A stretch of DNA of 64,000 bases from Stratiolaelaps scimitus. Lineage: Eukaryota > Arthropoda > Arachnida > Mesostigmata > Laelapidae. Below, in pieces: positions 1-10,979 of this stretch. Each line of letters begins with the position of its first letter. The first letter of the stretch is position 1. The stretch spans positions 3,208,501-3,272,500 of the forward strand of contig JABWDB010000019.1 in the NCBI GenBank assembly GCA_019614645.1, given 5' to 3'. The translations under genes and the position numbers were made by a program. Below the pieces are notes generated by a model that made no database searches, was not told the DNA's origin, and worked only from the letters and a program-made list of their open reading frames with translations.

Positions 1-1961
1 AGGAAGAGGCGCGCTAGGTCTGCTTTGCGAAAACAGAAACATGATACCGTATACATACAATGGCACAACAATGGCCGTATCGGCGCCGCGACCATTTTCG
101 CCTGCCCGGCCTGATAGCGATGCTGACGCCAGCGAGAAACGACGATACAATGCAACAGAGACATAGGCTGTGAGCTGGTCGAATGCATTTAGCGAGCGAA
201 CTATGGTATATAATCGCACCTAGTGAAGCTCGCGCCATGTTGTGGCAATGTTGGCGATTCGGCATTCCCGTATTATTGATGCATGTGATTGGTTCGACGG
301 TAATTGATTCTCTATTCCGGTTTTTAGCCGAAGTTCCGCAATCACGGCTAACGGAAGGCGCGCTGGCGGTAATGCGCAAGGTTTAATCGCAAAGTTGTTA
401 ATGGATTGATGGCCCAACCAAATGTGCATTGCGCAATAAATGCAGTCCCATGACCATCCTAGAAGACATTTTGTCTGAATAACTAGAAGATCGAGAACAA
501 AATTACAATTATGGATATGCATACATCGAGCAATGGCGCAGTCAGTTCAACGAGAAACGAGTCTGGGGGACGCATCAGTCTTGAACCAGCGAAAATCATT
601 ATTATCATTGCATACATACGATTATACATACATACGATTCGAAAATATAATAATGATAGGGGCGACCTTGTGCTGCAGTTCCTGACTGTGGTCCAAGTTA
701 GCAATCGGTTCGGGGTATTAGTCGGTGCGAGTCCGACATTACCTAGGCGAACACCTCAGATGTAAGGCCATAACGGATTTCGACCCCAACCTCATTGAAA
801 AAAATATATATATATATATACATATATATGCGTGTTATATACATGCTATATTTCTTTATATGTTACAGTTTTAATTTTAAAACTCGATTTGTGTGCGTTT
901 GTCTGATCTAAATCTGATGCCCGGGAAGCATGTATGGCTTTTTCGGCTATCTTTGTGTGGCCAGATAGCGTTTCATCCTGGTTTATGTTTTTTTTACCTA
1001 GTTCACATTTAATTTCGGGGTAATGCCGTCTTCACTGCTATTTACCAGCATACATGCATCGAAGTTCAACGTAACATGATCAACTATTGAAATGATCGTG
1101 TATAATGCCTAATACGCACAGTAATTACTGTATATATTAAGACACACAATAATATGACATAAATATTCAGAGCAATGATAATCAAGCAGATCGATCATGT
1201 ATAATATATACGTTTCGCTTATTCCACATCACCCTCCGGGGACGGCAGCGGGGGCGTAGAAATCAAATCAACAATCAATCAAAAGTCAAATCAAATAAAC
1301 ATGATCCACTGGTTCTAAACGATCCTTATCGTTTTATTTCCATTGAATAAAATGGGACTGTTGATTGATAGCTGTCGATGATCGGCACGTTGACAGGTTT
1401 AAGTTTTCCGATTTCTTACTCCGTCATACTTAGCTTCGCGTGTCCGCTCAGCTCCAGGGTGAGTAAGGACCCGATTTAGGACTATTTCTCGCATTGTCGT
1501 TTGCCGTTGAGGGGTAAATACGGTATTTTTGTGGATACTCATTAGGAACGCTGCAACCGTGTTAGCGGTGTAGTGTGAACTGCGTGCAGGGCTGGGAAAC
1601 GAAGAAGGCTACTGAAAACCAATGGGATCGCCACTGTGATGTTCGAACTGAAGACCCGCATCCCTGCGCCTGGGTAACCGGACGCCTACAACATAATATA
1701 ACATTTGCGGCTTATTTACGAAACTGCAGTTTTAACAATGCTCAAGTTCATGTTAAAAAAAATAGAATAGAAAAGTAAGAGCGTATTATCACCAAGTTGA
1801 TCATGCAATTACGATTTAACAATTATAATAGATTCTACATATTCATTCTATAAACAGATATAAACATTCACATATTCAAATTATTTCAACAATTCACACT
1901 ATTCAGATTATTTACAATTCACACAACTATATACAATTATCACCTCAATCTTTTCTTAATC

Positions 1962-2340
1962 TCATTGGCAAACTTCGTGGTAGAGGTGGGCGCCCTGACC
2001 TACCTCGGGAGCGAGCTCGAAACCAATGGCATCCGATAAGCTAGAGACTGGCGAGTTATTACCTTGACGGCTGTAGGTAGCGCGAACTCTGTTGCCCGAC
2101 GAGAAGTCTCTTAGTCTTCCTCTATCTACTACCTGTTTATATCCATTACCCCAGATTGACATGACATATCCCAATGTCGGTATTAGCAAGGAATTGTAGA
2201 TAAGCAGGAGGCAATCCGTCGGAAAGCCAAGTTCTCGAAGACGTCGAATGCGAGCAACTACAGCGCAGCATTTAGGAGTGATAGCTCTTAAATCGGCAGA
2301 CCATTTGAGATTTTTATGCAGCAATGCACTACATATGTGC
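1962..2340 (-). mobile_element. Non-LTR retrotransposon remnant (reverse transcriptase thumb)
   Basis: The minus strand encodes HKNLKWSADLRAITPK, then RIRRLRELGFPTDCLLLIYNSLL and SIWGNGYK. This is the pattern of the region after the YADD motif in jockey/CR1-like LINEs (LKWS..., LRRLR, IYxSL, IWG). Only about 120 codons remain; the catalytic palm is absent. Confidence 0.7.
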
Positions 2341-3352
2341 TACAACTGAGTAGCAGCTGTATTTCTGAACCATCGTTTACGTCGGGCAAATAAGCAAATT
2401 CTTAAATCAATTAAACCCATGGCAAAATGGGTGTCGCCGGGCCACGCAATTTACACATAGCTCTAGCACATGCACTCTTACACATCCCTAAAAATAATAT
2501 GATCACTAGCGGCTTAAACAATGACTCGTGTAGAACAATACTTTGCATTAGAACGCTTGTCGTATTCGTGCGCTGCGTTTTTGGCTCGGGTTGGCTGATT
2601 TAAGCTGCAAAGCTGACTGACTGGTCTCTGTGACTGAGTTTGAATGACGATCTGTAAAGATCGTATAGCATGAGGTGAAATTCACGTATGTGTGTCATAG
2701 TTATTGGCCTGTGCGGGCAGCCTCGTTTGTCGTATTTAGCCAGATGGGCCCACGATGGTCCGTACAACGATAATCTATGGGAGGTTTTATCCACGCCGCG
2801 TATTTTACTGTCTGGAAGCACATATCTCCCCTCGCGTAAGGGACGCGCTTTAAGGGAAATAAACCCCGACACAATGTTTCCGCCAGCGCCCTGTGCTGCG
2901 TGCTAATAAATGCGTTTCAGACATATATAATAAGAGGGCTATTTTGGGCATTTCAGTGCGTAAACATCTGGTGGCCGCCGCCGCTAATAATTGTACAGCG
3001 ATGATGAAATTGCAAGGCCCCTTTACTCGAAGCAGGTGTAACCTGAATGCGTCGGGACTCGCTCGCTTGATTCGGTGTTCGAAAGTTGATCCCAGATGAT
3101 TTGGCAACAGACTCGACGGCGTTTTCAGAGTAAAAATACGCTATCTATGAACGTGTTTCCTTTCGAAGTACTTCTCTAAGCTCCGGGTCGAGCGACATTG
3201 TTCTATCTGCCCTTGCTGTACGATTCGTGTCGAGAATTGAGTTGAGTTGGTCGTAAGGTTGATTTGCAACGCAGTGTAACGCGGGCGTTCGGCGCGGAAC
3301 AAATAGCGCAAATCATTCAACTGTAAGTCAATGGTAGATGCCTTGAAGTGTC

Positions 3353-3521
3353 GAGCACGGTGGCCTGGTGGTGCATTCGTGTGCGGCTTGCAATCGCAGG
3401 GGACACAGTGGTGCACGGATTCGCTACCCAGCTCAGCACATTTGCATTGCAGGGGTCCGTCTTATGGAGCAACACCGAAAACAGTTTCGTAGACGTTAAA
3501 TGCTGGCTGGGAGTCAGCCCG
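3353..3521 (+). repeat. tRNA-derived SINE, copy A
   Basis: About 170 bp. The head carries GAGCACGGTGGC and a degenerate B box (GCACGGATTCGCTACCC); the tail carries CTTATGGAGCAAC and GACGTTAAATGCTGGCTGG. It aligns along most of its length with the copies at 26570-26738 and 10851-10979. Confidence 0.7.
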
Positions 3522-4403
3522 TAGAAGATTTATTTGGGTGCCTTGAAAGTAAACGAAATTTCTTATAGAGTATCTCGATGGTGTCTGATAATTGTTGGGT
3601 TGCGTCTGTAGGAGGTGGAAAAGGAGCTCCCCCATAAGGATCCCCCAGTTCTGGATGTTGTTCACTAAAGTGACACGAAACGTAAGTAGCAATATATTTA
3701 TCTACTGTTTATTATAATCGCTGTGGCTGGCCAGATTTCGATGGCTTGATTTGATCTGTTGTCAAAGCTGGAATTCTGTTTGTGGATCTCCCTTTCAAAA
3801 CTAGACTAATACCATCCCCTACAATCTAACGAATAAGCCATTCGCGACAACTGACAACTGTTCACTGAGCTCGTTGTCAGGTTACTCGTATAGGAGTATT
3901 ATCGCGCCAAAGTCAACTCGATCAGTTCTGATGAACGTTTGGCGTGCTATTGCTGCCGAAGTTGTCCATGCTGAAGGAAAGCCGAAGGCTCATCAAAGCT
4001 AGATATACAAACAGAAAAACCTATGTGGACCAGCCATATCTGCTCAGTCTCTAATATCACCCATCCGGTGAGTTGTCGCTTACGGCCAAAACGCATACAT
4101 ATGTATCTTCTCCTCGCAAACAGCGATCAGCAGGAAACTATTATGACCAGCAGCTCAAGGCCTTCCTCCCGACCTCCCCTCAGTCTGTAACGGACAGCAT
4201 GCCGTTAGCTGAAGCCTGAGCTTCCAGCGTCAGGAACCTCGGACACCGGAACAGCGATTCTACCAATGTCAACGTCGTTCTCGCGTTTCTCGTAGCCGCG
4301 GTCGCTTAAAATCGGTCGAACCACCAAACCACCAAACTCGCTTACCACCAATGTTCCACCATTTCCAGACGGCCGGAGACCTTGTCGCCATCTATTCAGC
4401 CAT

Positions 4404-5370
4404 ATGGCCATGTGCCTTGATGCCAACGGCAGCGACATCTTTACCACAGGCATTGTCATGACAGAGAGCTCCCTCAGTTGGCGAGGCAAGGTATCAGCTG
4501 CAACAGTAATAACAGTACCACCTACATTAGCAATAGCAACAGTAGAGGCGGTGGCGGCGGCGGCAGCGGCGGCATCATGTGTCCCTCAAGCTATCACGGT
4601 GGCACGCGACGAGGCGTTCGTCGTCGGTAAAAGCCCGCGCGACATCAACTCTCTCCCAGTCGTGTCATCGTTGCCACGGGCGGCGTTCTGTCCAGTTCGG
4701 CAGCAGTTCGGTAGGAGAGCAGCGGCTGGTAGTGGCAATCGTAGTGTAGTACTAGCAACAGCAGCAGTAGTAGTCAATGCAGTAGTCGGAGTAGTCATTC
4801 TGTGTGCAGTCGTCTCGGCGGGCGATACCAGTGGCGGTGGACCGGAGCCACGCGTCGGCAGAGCGACGGAGTGACGAGTTTGATTTTGCGCGACCATCTC
4901 GTCTCATTGCGGGGGTCCATCCTTGCTATTTGCAAGGGCCCGTTGAGGACGAGGTGTCTGCAAGAGGTTGGAGTACATCTGCCATCGTATTGGAGAAGGG
5001 AACGCCGTCACTGGTTGCCGAACGAACGGATTCGTCTAGAGCGACGCGAAGACGAAGAACAACAACAGCAAATGTAAGAGGAAGCACACGAGGTTGTCTC
5101 CGAAGGACAAGCTAACACCGGATTCTAGTTCAACAACGTGGCTCCGATAAGTTGCGCATGAACTGTCCTCGTTCCGACGTAACATCAGCACGTCGGCTCG
5201 GTGTGCTCAGCTGTGAAATCTATCTGTGAAGTTGGAGGTGTTTGCGCTTGGGGCTGGCGACTGTGGTGGGCACTTCTTGTGTGGCGAAGTCTTGGCAAGT
5301 GCTGGTGACGCAAAGAGAGGAGCTGAGTGCCACGAGGTGCGACGAGTTCGGCGGCGCGGTGGGTCGGATC
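4404..5370 (+). promoter_or_regulatory. GC-rich triplet-repeat tract, possible 5' UTR/promoter
   Basis: A stretch much richer in GC than its surroundings with runs of GGC and GTA/GCA triplets (about 4500-4600 and 4735-4800). It contains a 156-codon plus-strand frame (4404-4874) rich in Ala and Val that looks like translated triplet repeats rather than a protein. Because it leads straight to the signal-peptide exon, a promoter or untranslated leader is the simplest reading. Confidence 0.25.
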
Positions 5371-5375
5371 ACATC

Positions 5376-5426
5376 ATGAAAACATCGTGGACTACGCTGT
5401 TATGCCTGATCGGACTCATATCGCAG
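5376..5426 (+). CDS. Orphan signal-peptide exon, possibly exon 1 of the metalloprotease
   Basis: ATG at 5376 opens MKTSWTTLLCLIGLISQ, a typical secretory signal core, and ends at a CAG/GTAGGC donor in phase 0. It follows about 1 kb of GC-rich sequence. The next gene on this strand is the secreted metalloprotease about 18 kb away. However, the tentative exon at 23110 needs a phase 1 donor, so an exon is missing or this belongs to another gene. No cleavage site is within the exon. Confidence 0.35.
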
Positions 5427-5976
5427 GTAGGCTCTAGTTTGCTAAACGTCGCATACTATCGCGAAATAGGGTAATCCGTGATTAGAAATGGATTACGCCT
5501 TTTCGCGTAACACAAATGGTCACAAATCTGGATTAGTACACGCTTAAATCAGACCGTGACGTTCCAGTAGAACTTGTGTCAGAAACGCTCCGAGTAGGAG
5601 GTCTGAAATAGGTTAGCTTTGAGTTCACTTCTTGTTTGGGTTCAATGCGCAAACGAACCCAACAGAGCTCATTAATAAAACTCTCTAAATCCAGACTTAA
5701 TTTATTTCCCTTTTTCTCGACTCGCCCCAAGTCCTTCTCCCGTCAGTCACTTCTTGCCACTTATTCGTATGACAGGTATATGGTAGATATATATATATAT
5801 AAATGGTATTTAAGAGAAATATCGGGAGGAAAAATTCACACCTCCTTAAGACCACGGCAGGATTTGCTCTACTACAAATTGGCGACGATACGAATTGATC
5901 ATGCAAAACGGCTCATGATGAGTCGTCCTTTTAATTGTAGCGATGAAAATGAAATATCAAGCGGATTTTTTTTCTT

Positions 5977-7150
5977 TTACCATCTGTAAAGCCAGGGGTG
6001 CAGTGTGTGTTGTGTAAATCTTGCTTGTGGAGAGCAAGATGTACTTGTCGAAAACGTCAGCATCAGAGCTCCATGATGCCTGCCAAATATTGTCCTGTCC
6101 TTCTGAATGATTTCATCTCGGCGAATAATAGCTTTGTAGCCACCACCCCAAATTAAAATCCCATAAAACAGGAGAGAGGACCAAGCAACATTTTGTAAAT
6201 CAACAATCGACCGTAGACAGGAACACCGAGATCCCTGAGGTGACTTATTGGTCGCAACGGCAGCGTGACATTCGAGTGAGAGAGAGTTTCGGGATAGGCA
6301 GATTGCCATTCTAATAGTTCATTGATCGGCGGATCAGGGCATCATTGAACCGTCGGAGACATCGAAGTAAAGTTAACCCAAAGCACCATTGGGGTATCTT
6401 TAGGTTAGGTTCCCTCGTTAGTATCGATGATGCCGGCCTTATTCGCATTAAGGACAAGACCAAACATCTATTGTAGAAAATAATTATAACGTTTAAGCAA
6501 GTATCATAAACCCGACTGCTCGACCATCCCAGTCTGCTCTAATATCAGCCAGTCAGCGCTGAGGGACTGATCTGGAATAGCGTGTCATCTGTTAGGCGAT
6601 GCGCTTAGAAAATTTACCCGATGAACTCTTAAGCAGGATGAAGTTGACCATGACGATCAACATCGTTGCGGGTTAGAAGTACAGACCCTTACGGTATCCC
6701 GATCTTTGTCAGCTGTCAGGTGGTCACCAACTACTCACCTATCAACCTTGACTGGCTGCCTTCCGTCAGACAGATATGAGCGGAACCAATCAGCAACGAC
6801 AGAATTGTGTGCAGGACATTCGTAAAGAGATAAAATGCCGTAGGCAACTGTATGCAGCCGATACGTCCGACATAACTCCTAGACAAAGGCGACCCGTCTG
6901 AATAATATGAACCAGTACTGACTCAGTTAGTATCAACTTCCTGCCATAGATAAGCCAGCGCTGGTTCGGTGAAGCCACTGCTGGAAACCAAACAGGGCAA
7001 ATGTTATAATCAAATGAGCTCGCCTAACTAAGATTCTATTCCAGCCTGATCATAACAGTTTTTCAAAATTTGTTGATGCCGTCGGCTGCCTTTGCCCTCG
7101 TAAAAGCGAACAATTCTATCCTTCTTTAATCTACTGCGAGATACACCGGC
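5977..7150 (-). mobile_element. Decayed non-LTR retrotransposon (reverse transcriptase)
   Basis: Several RT landmarks lie in order on the minus strand, in different frames. DVSAAY (motif A aspartate) is at about 6847-6867, VVADWFRSYLSDGRQ at about 6758-6803, GIP-stop-GSVL (motif B with Gln changed to a stop) at about 6681-6702, and FYGILIWGGGYK at about 6130-6175. Frameshifts and stops show it is dead. IWGxGYK links it to the fragment at 1962-2340. Confidence 0.7.
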
Positions 7151-7317
7151 CCGGATAGATAAGTTGATGATGCGTACCAGGGAGACCCTCAGGGGGCTAA
7201 TGTAGACTGCGCGGGGTTTACCGACGTTAACTGGGCTCGAACAGCGGTAGATAGTGGCCGTATGTTGAAGTGTGACGATCCGAGAAATTTTGTATTTATT
7301 ATGTCAACCACTGTGCA

Positions 7318-7602
7318 ACCACCCCCGGTTACGCGGTAGCGCGTGCGGAGCGGGCCAAGCTACGGAAGTACGCCGCGCTCCAGACAACCCACCTCTTTTC
7401 CCCCCTTGCTTTTGAAACCATAGGCGGGCACGGCCCCCTCACAGCGAACTTCCTCGAAGGGGTCTACCATAGGCTGATCCGCGCCACCGGGGACAAGCGC
7501 GCAGGATCTTTCCTTCTCCAACGCCTGTCCCTCGCTGTGCAGAGAGGCAATGCCATCGCCTTCCTCGCGACAATGTCAGCCTCAACCCCGGTCCCCAGCT
7601 AA
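7318..7602 (+). mobile_element. C-terminal tail of another non-LTR retrotransposon polyprotein
   Basis: An uninterrupted frame with no ATG start reads ERAKLRKYAAL, LFSPLAFETIGGHGPL, GVYHRLIRATGDKRAGSF and LLQRLSLAVQRGNAIAF, then TAA. The PLAFETIG...TGD...FLLQRLSLAVQRGN pattern recurs at the ends of retrotransposon polyproteins in many animals. The frame is GC-rich and intact. It is followed by an AT-rich stretch with AATAAA, consistent with the element's own 3' end. Confidence 0.6.
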
Positions 7603-7659
7603 TCCCGCCCCCAATAATCCCTAGAAATAATTCCGAATCATTTTTTTTGAATAAATATG

Positions 7660-9247
7660 AAATAATTGTTCATTATTGTATTTTCTACTATTACAATCTA
7701 GAAAAATGAATAGACCAACCTAGAAGATAATTACACAGTTGATCGTGAGGACTCCGACCTAAAATAACGTTGTCACATCCGACTTCTGCCGGACAAAGCC
7801 GATTTTGCGATACACACTTTACAACCATAAACTCGGTGATCATTGCCGATGTTATGCTCGCCATAAGTTCTCCCTCTGTCCTGATGTCCGCTGATGAGAA
7901 TCGCCGAGTTCGAATGTTGGCCATATTCGAAGCGAACGTCTAAAAAGTATAAAATGGACACTGGCGAAGAAGCCCAACTTGGCGTTGGCGGCCTAGAGCT
8001 TCGAACCATATGCGACGATATCCATGCCACTACAACGCGCGTGCATTGTTTCAAGACATATGAGGAACACGACTACTACCACCGTTAACTTTGCTGATAG
8101 CTGCCGCGTGTCGAATTGGTTCGACAATTAGCCAATCGAATCGGCTCTGCTGGTTGGACAACAAACGAAAATCTGTGGAGGGCAGAGACGAGCGTATTTC
8201 GAGACAGCGTTTTTCGAAATACTTGGAAAAACCAGCAGTACACTCGTGACTCACTGAGCTCAATGAAACGATTACGGTATTGTGTCGAATCTTCATACAC
8301 ATTAGTCAAACACAATAAGAGTACAAGATGTAGTGCTTACGTGCGGTCGGGTACTCAGTTGGGCGAAGGGTGTGAATACTTTTCTCCTGACAAAGCTAAG
8401 GACGCCCACAAGGGCTAAGTCAACTCGCGGGTCAGGCTAATGAACAGACGCTGTGAATGTATAATATAAAGTCGTCATGTCTCATTGGCTTCGATGGCTA
8501 GGGGAGGATTGAACCGCAAATATCGTTACTCAATATATCTATTCACGTTAAGAACTCGAGCACATCCATGGTGGTGGTGATTGCGAAACCGGTATTGATT
8601 GATGTGGGTCGAAACGCCCATTATGTTCGCTTTCGATGAGCAAACACTAAACACAATGGCGATATATACTCGAATAATAAAAGCATATATATCTTTGTCA
8701 GTGTGCTATTCTTTAATTGTAACGACCTAACCTCGTTAATATAACCTGCAAGTATAATAACTGCATTGCGTTGCAGATGCCCTTAGCGACTTTAAGCCAG
8801 AGGTCCAAATGGCTCCAAATCTCCGTCGTATCAGGACCTGTACAACGAATATTCGCTGTTGGAGGGGCACATTTCATATTTGTATTTCACCATATTATGG
8901 ACAGATCTATTTGTTTTTTACCATGTGTATATTAAGCTTCGTTGGCATTAAGACTGGCTTTAGAGTGAAATTTACGCACATAATCACTTTGCGCTCGAAA
9001 TGGCACACAGAGACACGAGATTTTTTTGCTATTAATCTCACACATATCGATCACGCTCTCAATTAATCTTTGGCACACAGTCTTTGAGTGCCGCTTTCTA
9101 TTGACAAGAGTCTATTCCAGCCTTCGCCGTAGTCAGTGATTGCGGGTGGATGTTTAAACATTGCAATACAGATTAATTAATGTATGCTACAATGCTATAC
9201 AGTACAGTGCCACACTAGGCAATCTACCGTAGACTATCATACCTCTT

Positions 9248-9281
<34 letters not shown>

Positions 9282-10850
9282 CGTTCACGAGCTGAACGAA
9301 TTCAAGCAGAGACGCGAATCACACCAGCAGCAGCTTGAAGTAATCAACAATATCTACTGTGTAGATCGAGGTAGGGTAGGCAACATCAAACATTATAGCA
9401 CTGTTGAGCTTCCGCATGAATAATCAGCGGAGTATTCCATCTCTGCGGTATTAAACATCATTATTCTACTTGATTGCAGCATGAAGCGGCGTGTTATGTC
9501 AGCACACACACATATGAACGATAGTCATAGATTCTGGCCGTGCCGCTGTTCGGCGTTAGTTTGCCCACCGTGACCGTCCGCGCTGAGCCATTATACAGGG
9601 CCACACACGGGGAAGTTGTCCTAACTACGAGAGATTGCACCCCAAAATAACAAACACGACGACAACGCCGACGACGGCAACAAGAACAACAGCACATCGG
9701 CTCTAATGGTGTAACGTGCACTCCCAAAAACCATTCATCAGTTTGCACAATATATGACTACAGGCTGTTGTTACACGAGGGTGGTGATGCCGCCGTCGCT
9801 GCCGCTTCGCCGCGCGGATACACAGCGTCATTGCATCGGATGGAGAAAAGGGAAGGTCGATCGTAAACAACGTTCACACTGTTATGCCATGCTACGGGCT
9901 GTATTGTTGCTGAGGAATGTTTGGCTGCGGCGATAAACGGCTTTTTGGTCTGGGCATCTGTTTGCATCTGCTGTCCAATGCGCCAAATGTTTGCATGTCT
10001 TGTTTACCTGATTGGCTGGCTAAGCAATAAAGGCAGATCGCAAGCGTCGCAACGGTCGCCAGATTCATTGGGAGAATTATCGTTGTTATGATTACTGCTC
10101 CCTAGGTGTACATCCTGTCATGTTAGTTATCTGTTTGCACGGTGCTGACTGTCACGAGTGGGTGCTAATGAATTAAGTAATGAGGTTGCTATGGTCGAGT
10201 GTGCATAAGTGGGTTTCACTGGTGAGCAGAGTTGATGATGGCGCATCCCTGTGTAAGGGGATTCAGGCCTGTGGGAATGGATGGCAGACAATTAACTACA
10301 ATATGTCGTGCAATATGAATAGGAGGAGGTGAATTTGTCGCGTTCTAAATATATCAAAGACAAAGCGGACTTCATTGCTCCTCGGTCTTATCCCTTATAC
10401 GAAATGGCAATGGATTCGTTTAAGTAGGTCCAGCTGGTATATATATATATATTTGTATGTATTGTATAGGAGTTGATGTCATGCGATCGTGTCCTCGGTC
10501 GATCGGAATTGTGCGAAAAAAATAATTTCGCACGTCGAAACCTGAGCCGTCTCCATGCTCCATGAGCCACTATCGGTCGACTACATTGAACTAGATCAAC
10601 TATTATTTGATTACTTGGCTGACTAACGCGTCAGCAACGTGAGCAACACATATACTCATCCCCGCTCTAAATAATAATGCCTATTTTAGACCTTTCTTCG
10701 CCTCTTATGTTCATGGGTTAGCGCATGTTGGTACATCCTTAGGAGACCGGATCTTTTATTTTTACCCTTCTCTGACACAACCATTCTAAATCGCCCCCCC
10801 CCCGTTCGACCATTCGAAATTGTCTACTGGAATAGCTAAAATAAATTTTG
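7660..10850. other. No recognisable gene
   Basis: Both strands hold only short open frames without domain motifs or paired splice sites. The content is AT-rich with one TA array. I see no transposon protein signature here. Confidence 0.5.
9250..9279. repeat. (TA)n microsatellite
   Basis: Fifteen TA units in intergenic or first-intron sequence. No gene is recognised around it. Confidence 0.95.
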
Positions 10851-10979
10851 CGGGCTCACCAGCCAACATTTGACGTCACTTTAAGGCTTTCGGCATAAGG
10901 CGACTCGAACCCGTGCACCTACGTGTCTCCTCCCGATTGCAAGGCGCCCACGAATGCACCACCACCACGCCACCGAGCT
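10851..10979 (-). repeat. tRNA-derived SINE, copy C (reverse strand)
   Basis: Read on the minus strand: GCTCGGTGGCGTGGTGGTGG, TGCATTCGTGGGCGCCTTGC, then GCACGGGTTCGAGTCGCC and the family tail GACGTCAAATGTTGGCTGG. It lacks about 30 bp present in copies A and B between the B box and the tail. Confidence 0.65.

Noticed and set aside
4404..4874. A 156-codon Ala/Val-rich frame
   Set aside because: It is mostly translated GGC/GTA/GCA triplets with no motif and no splice context. Listed only as a GC-rich tract.
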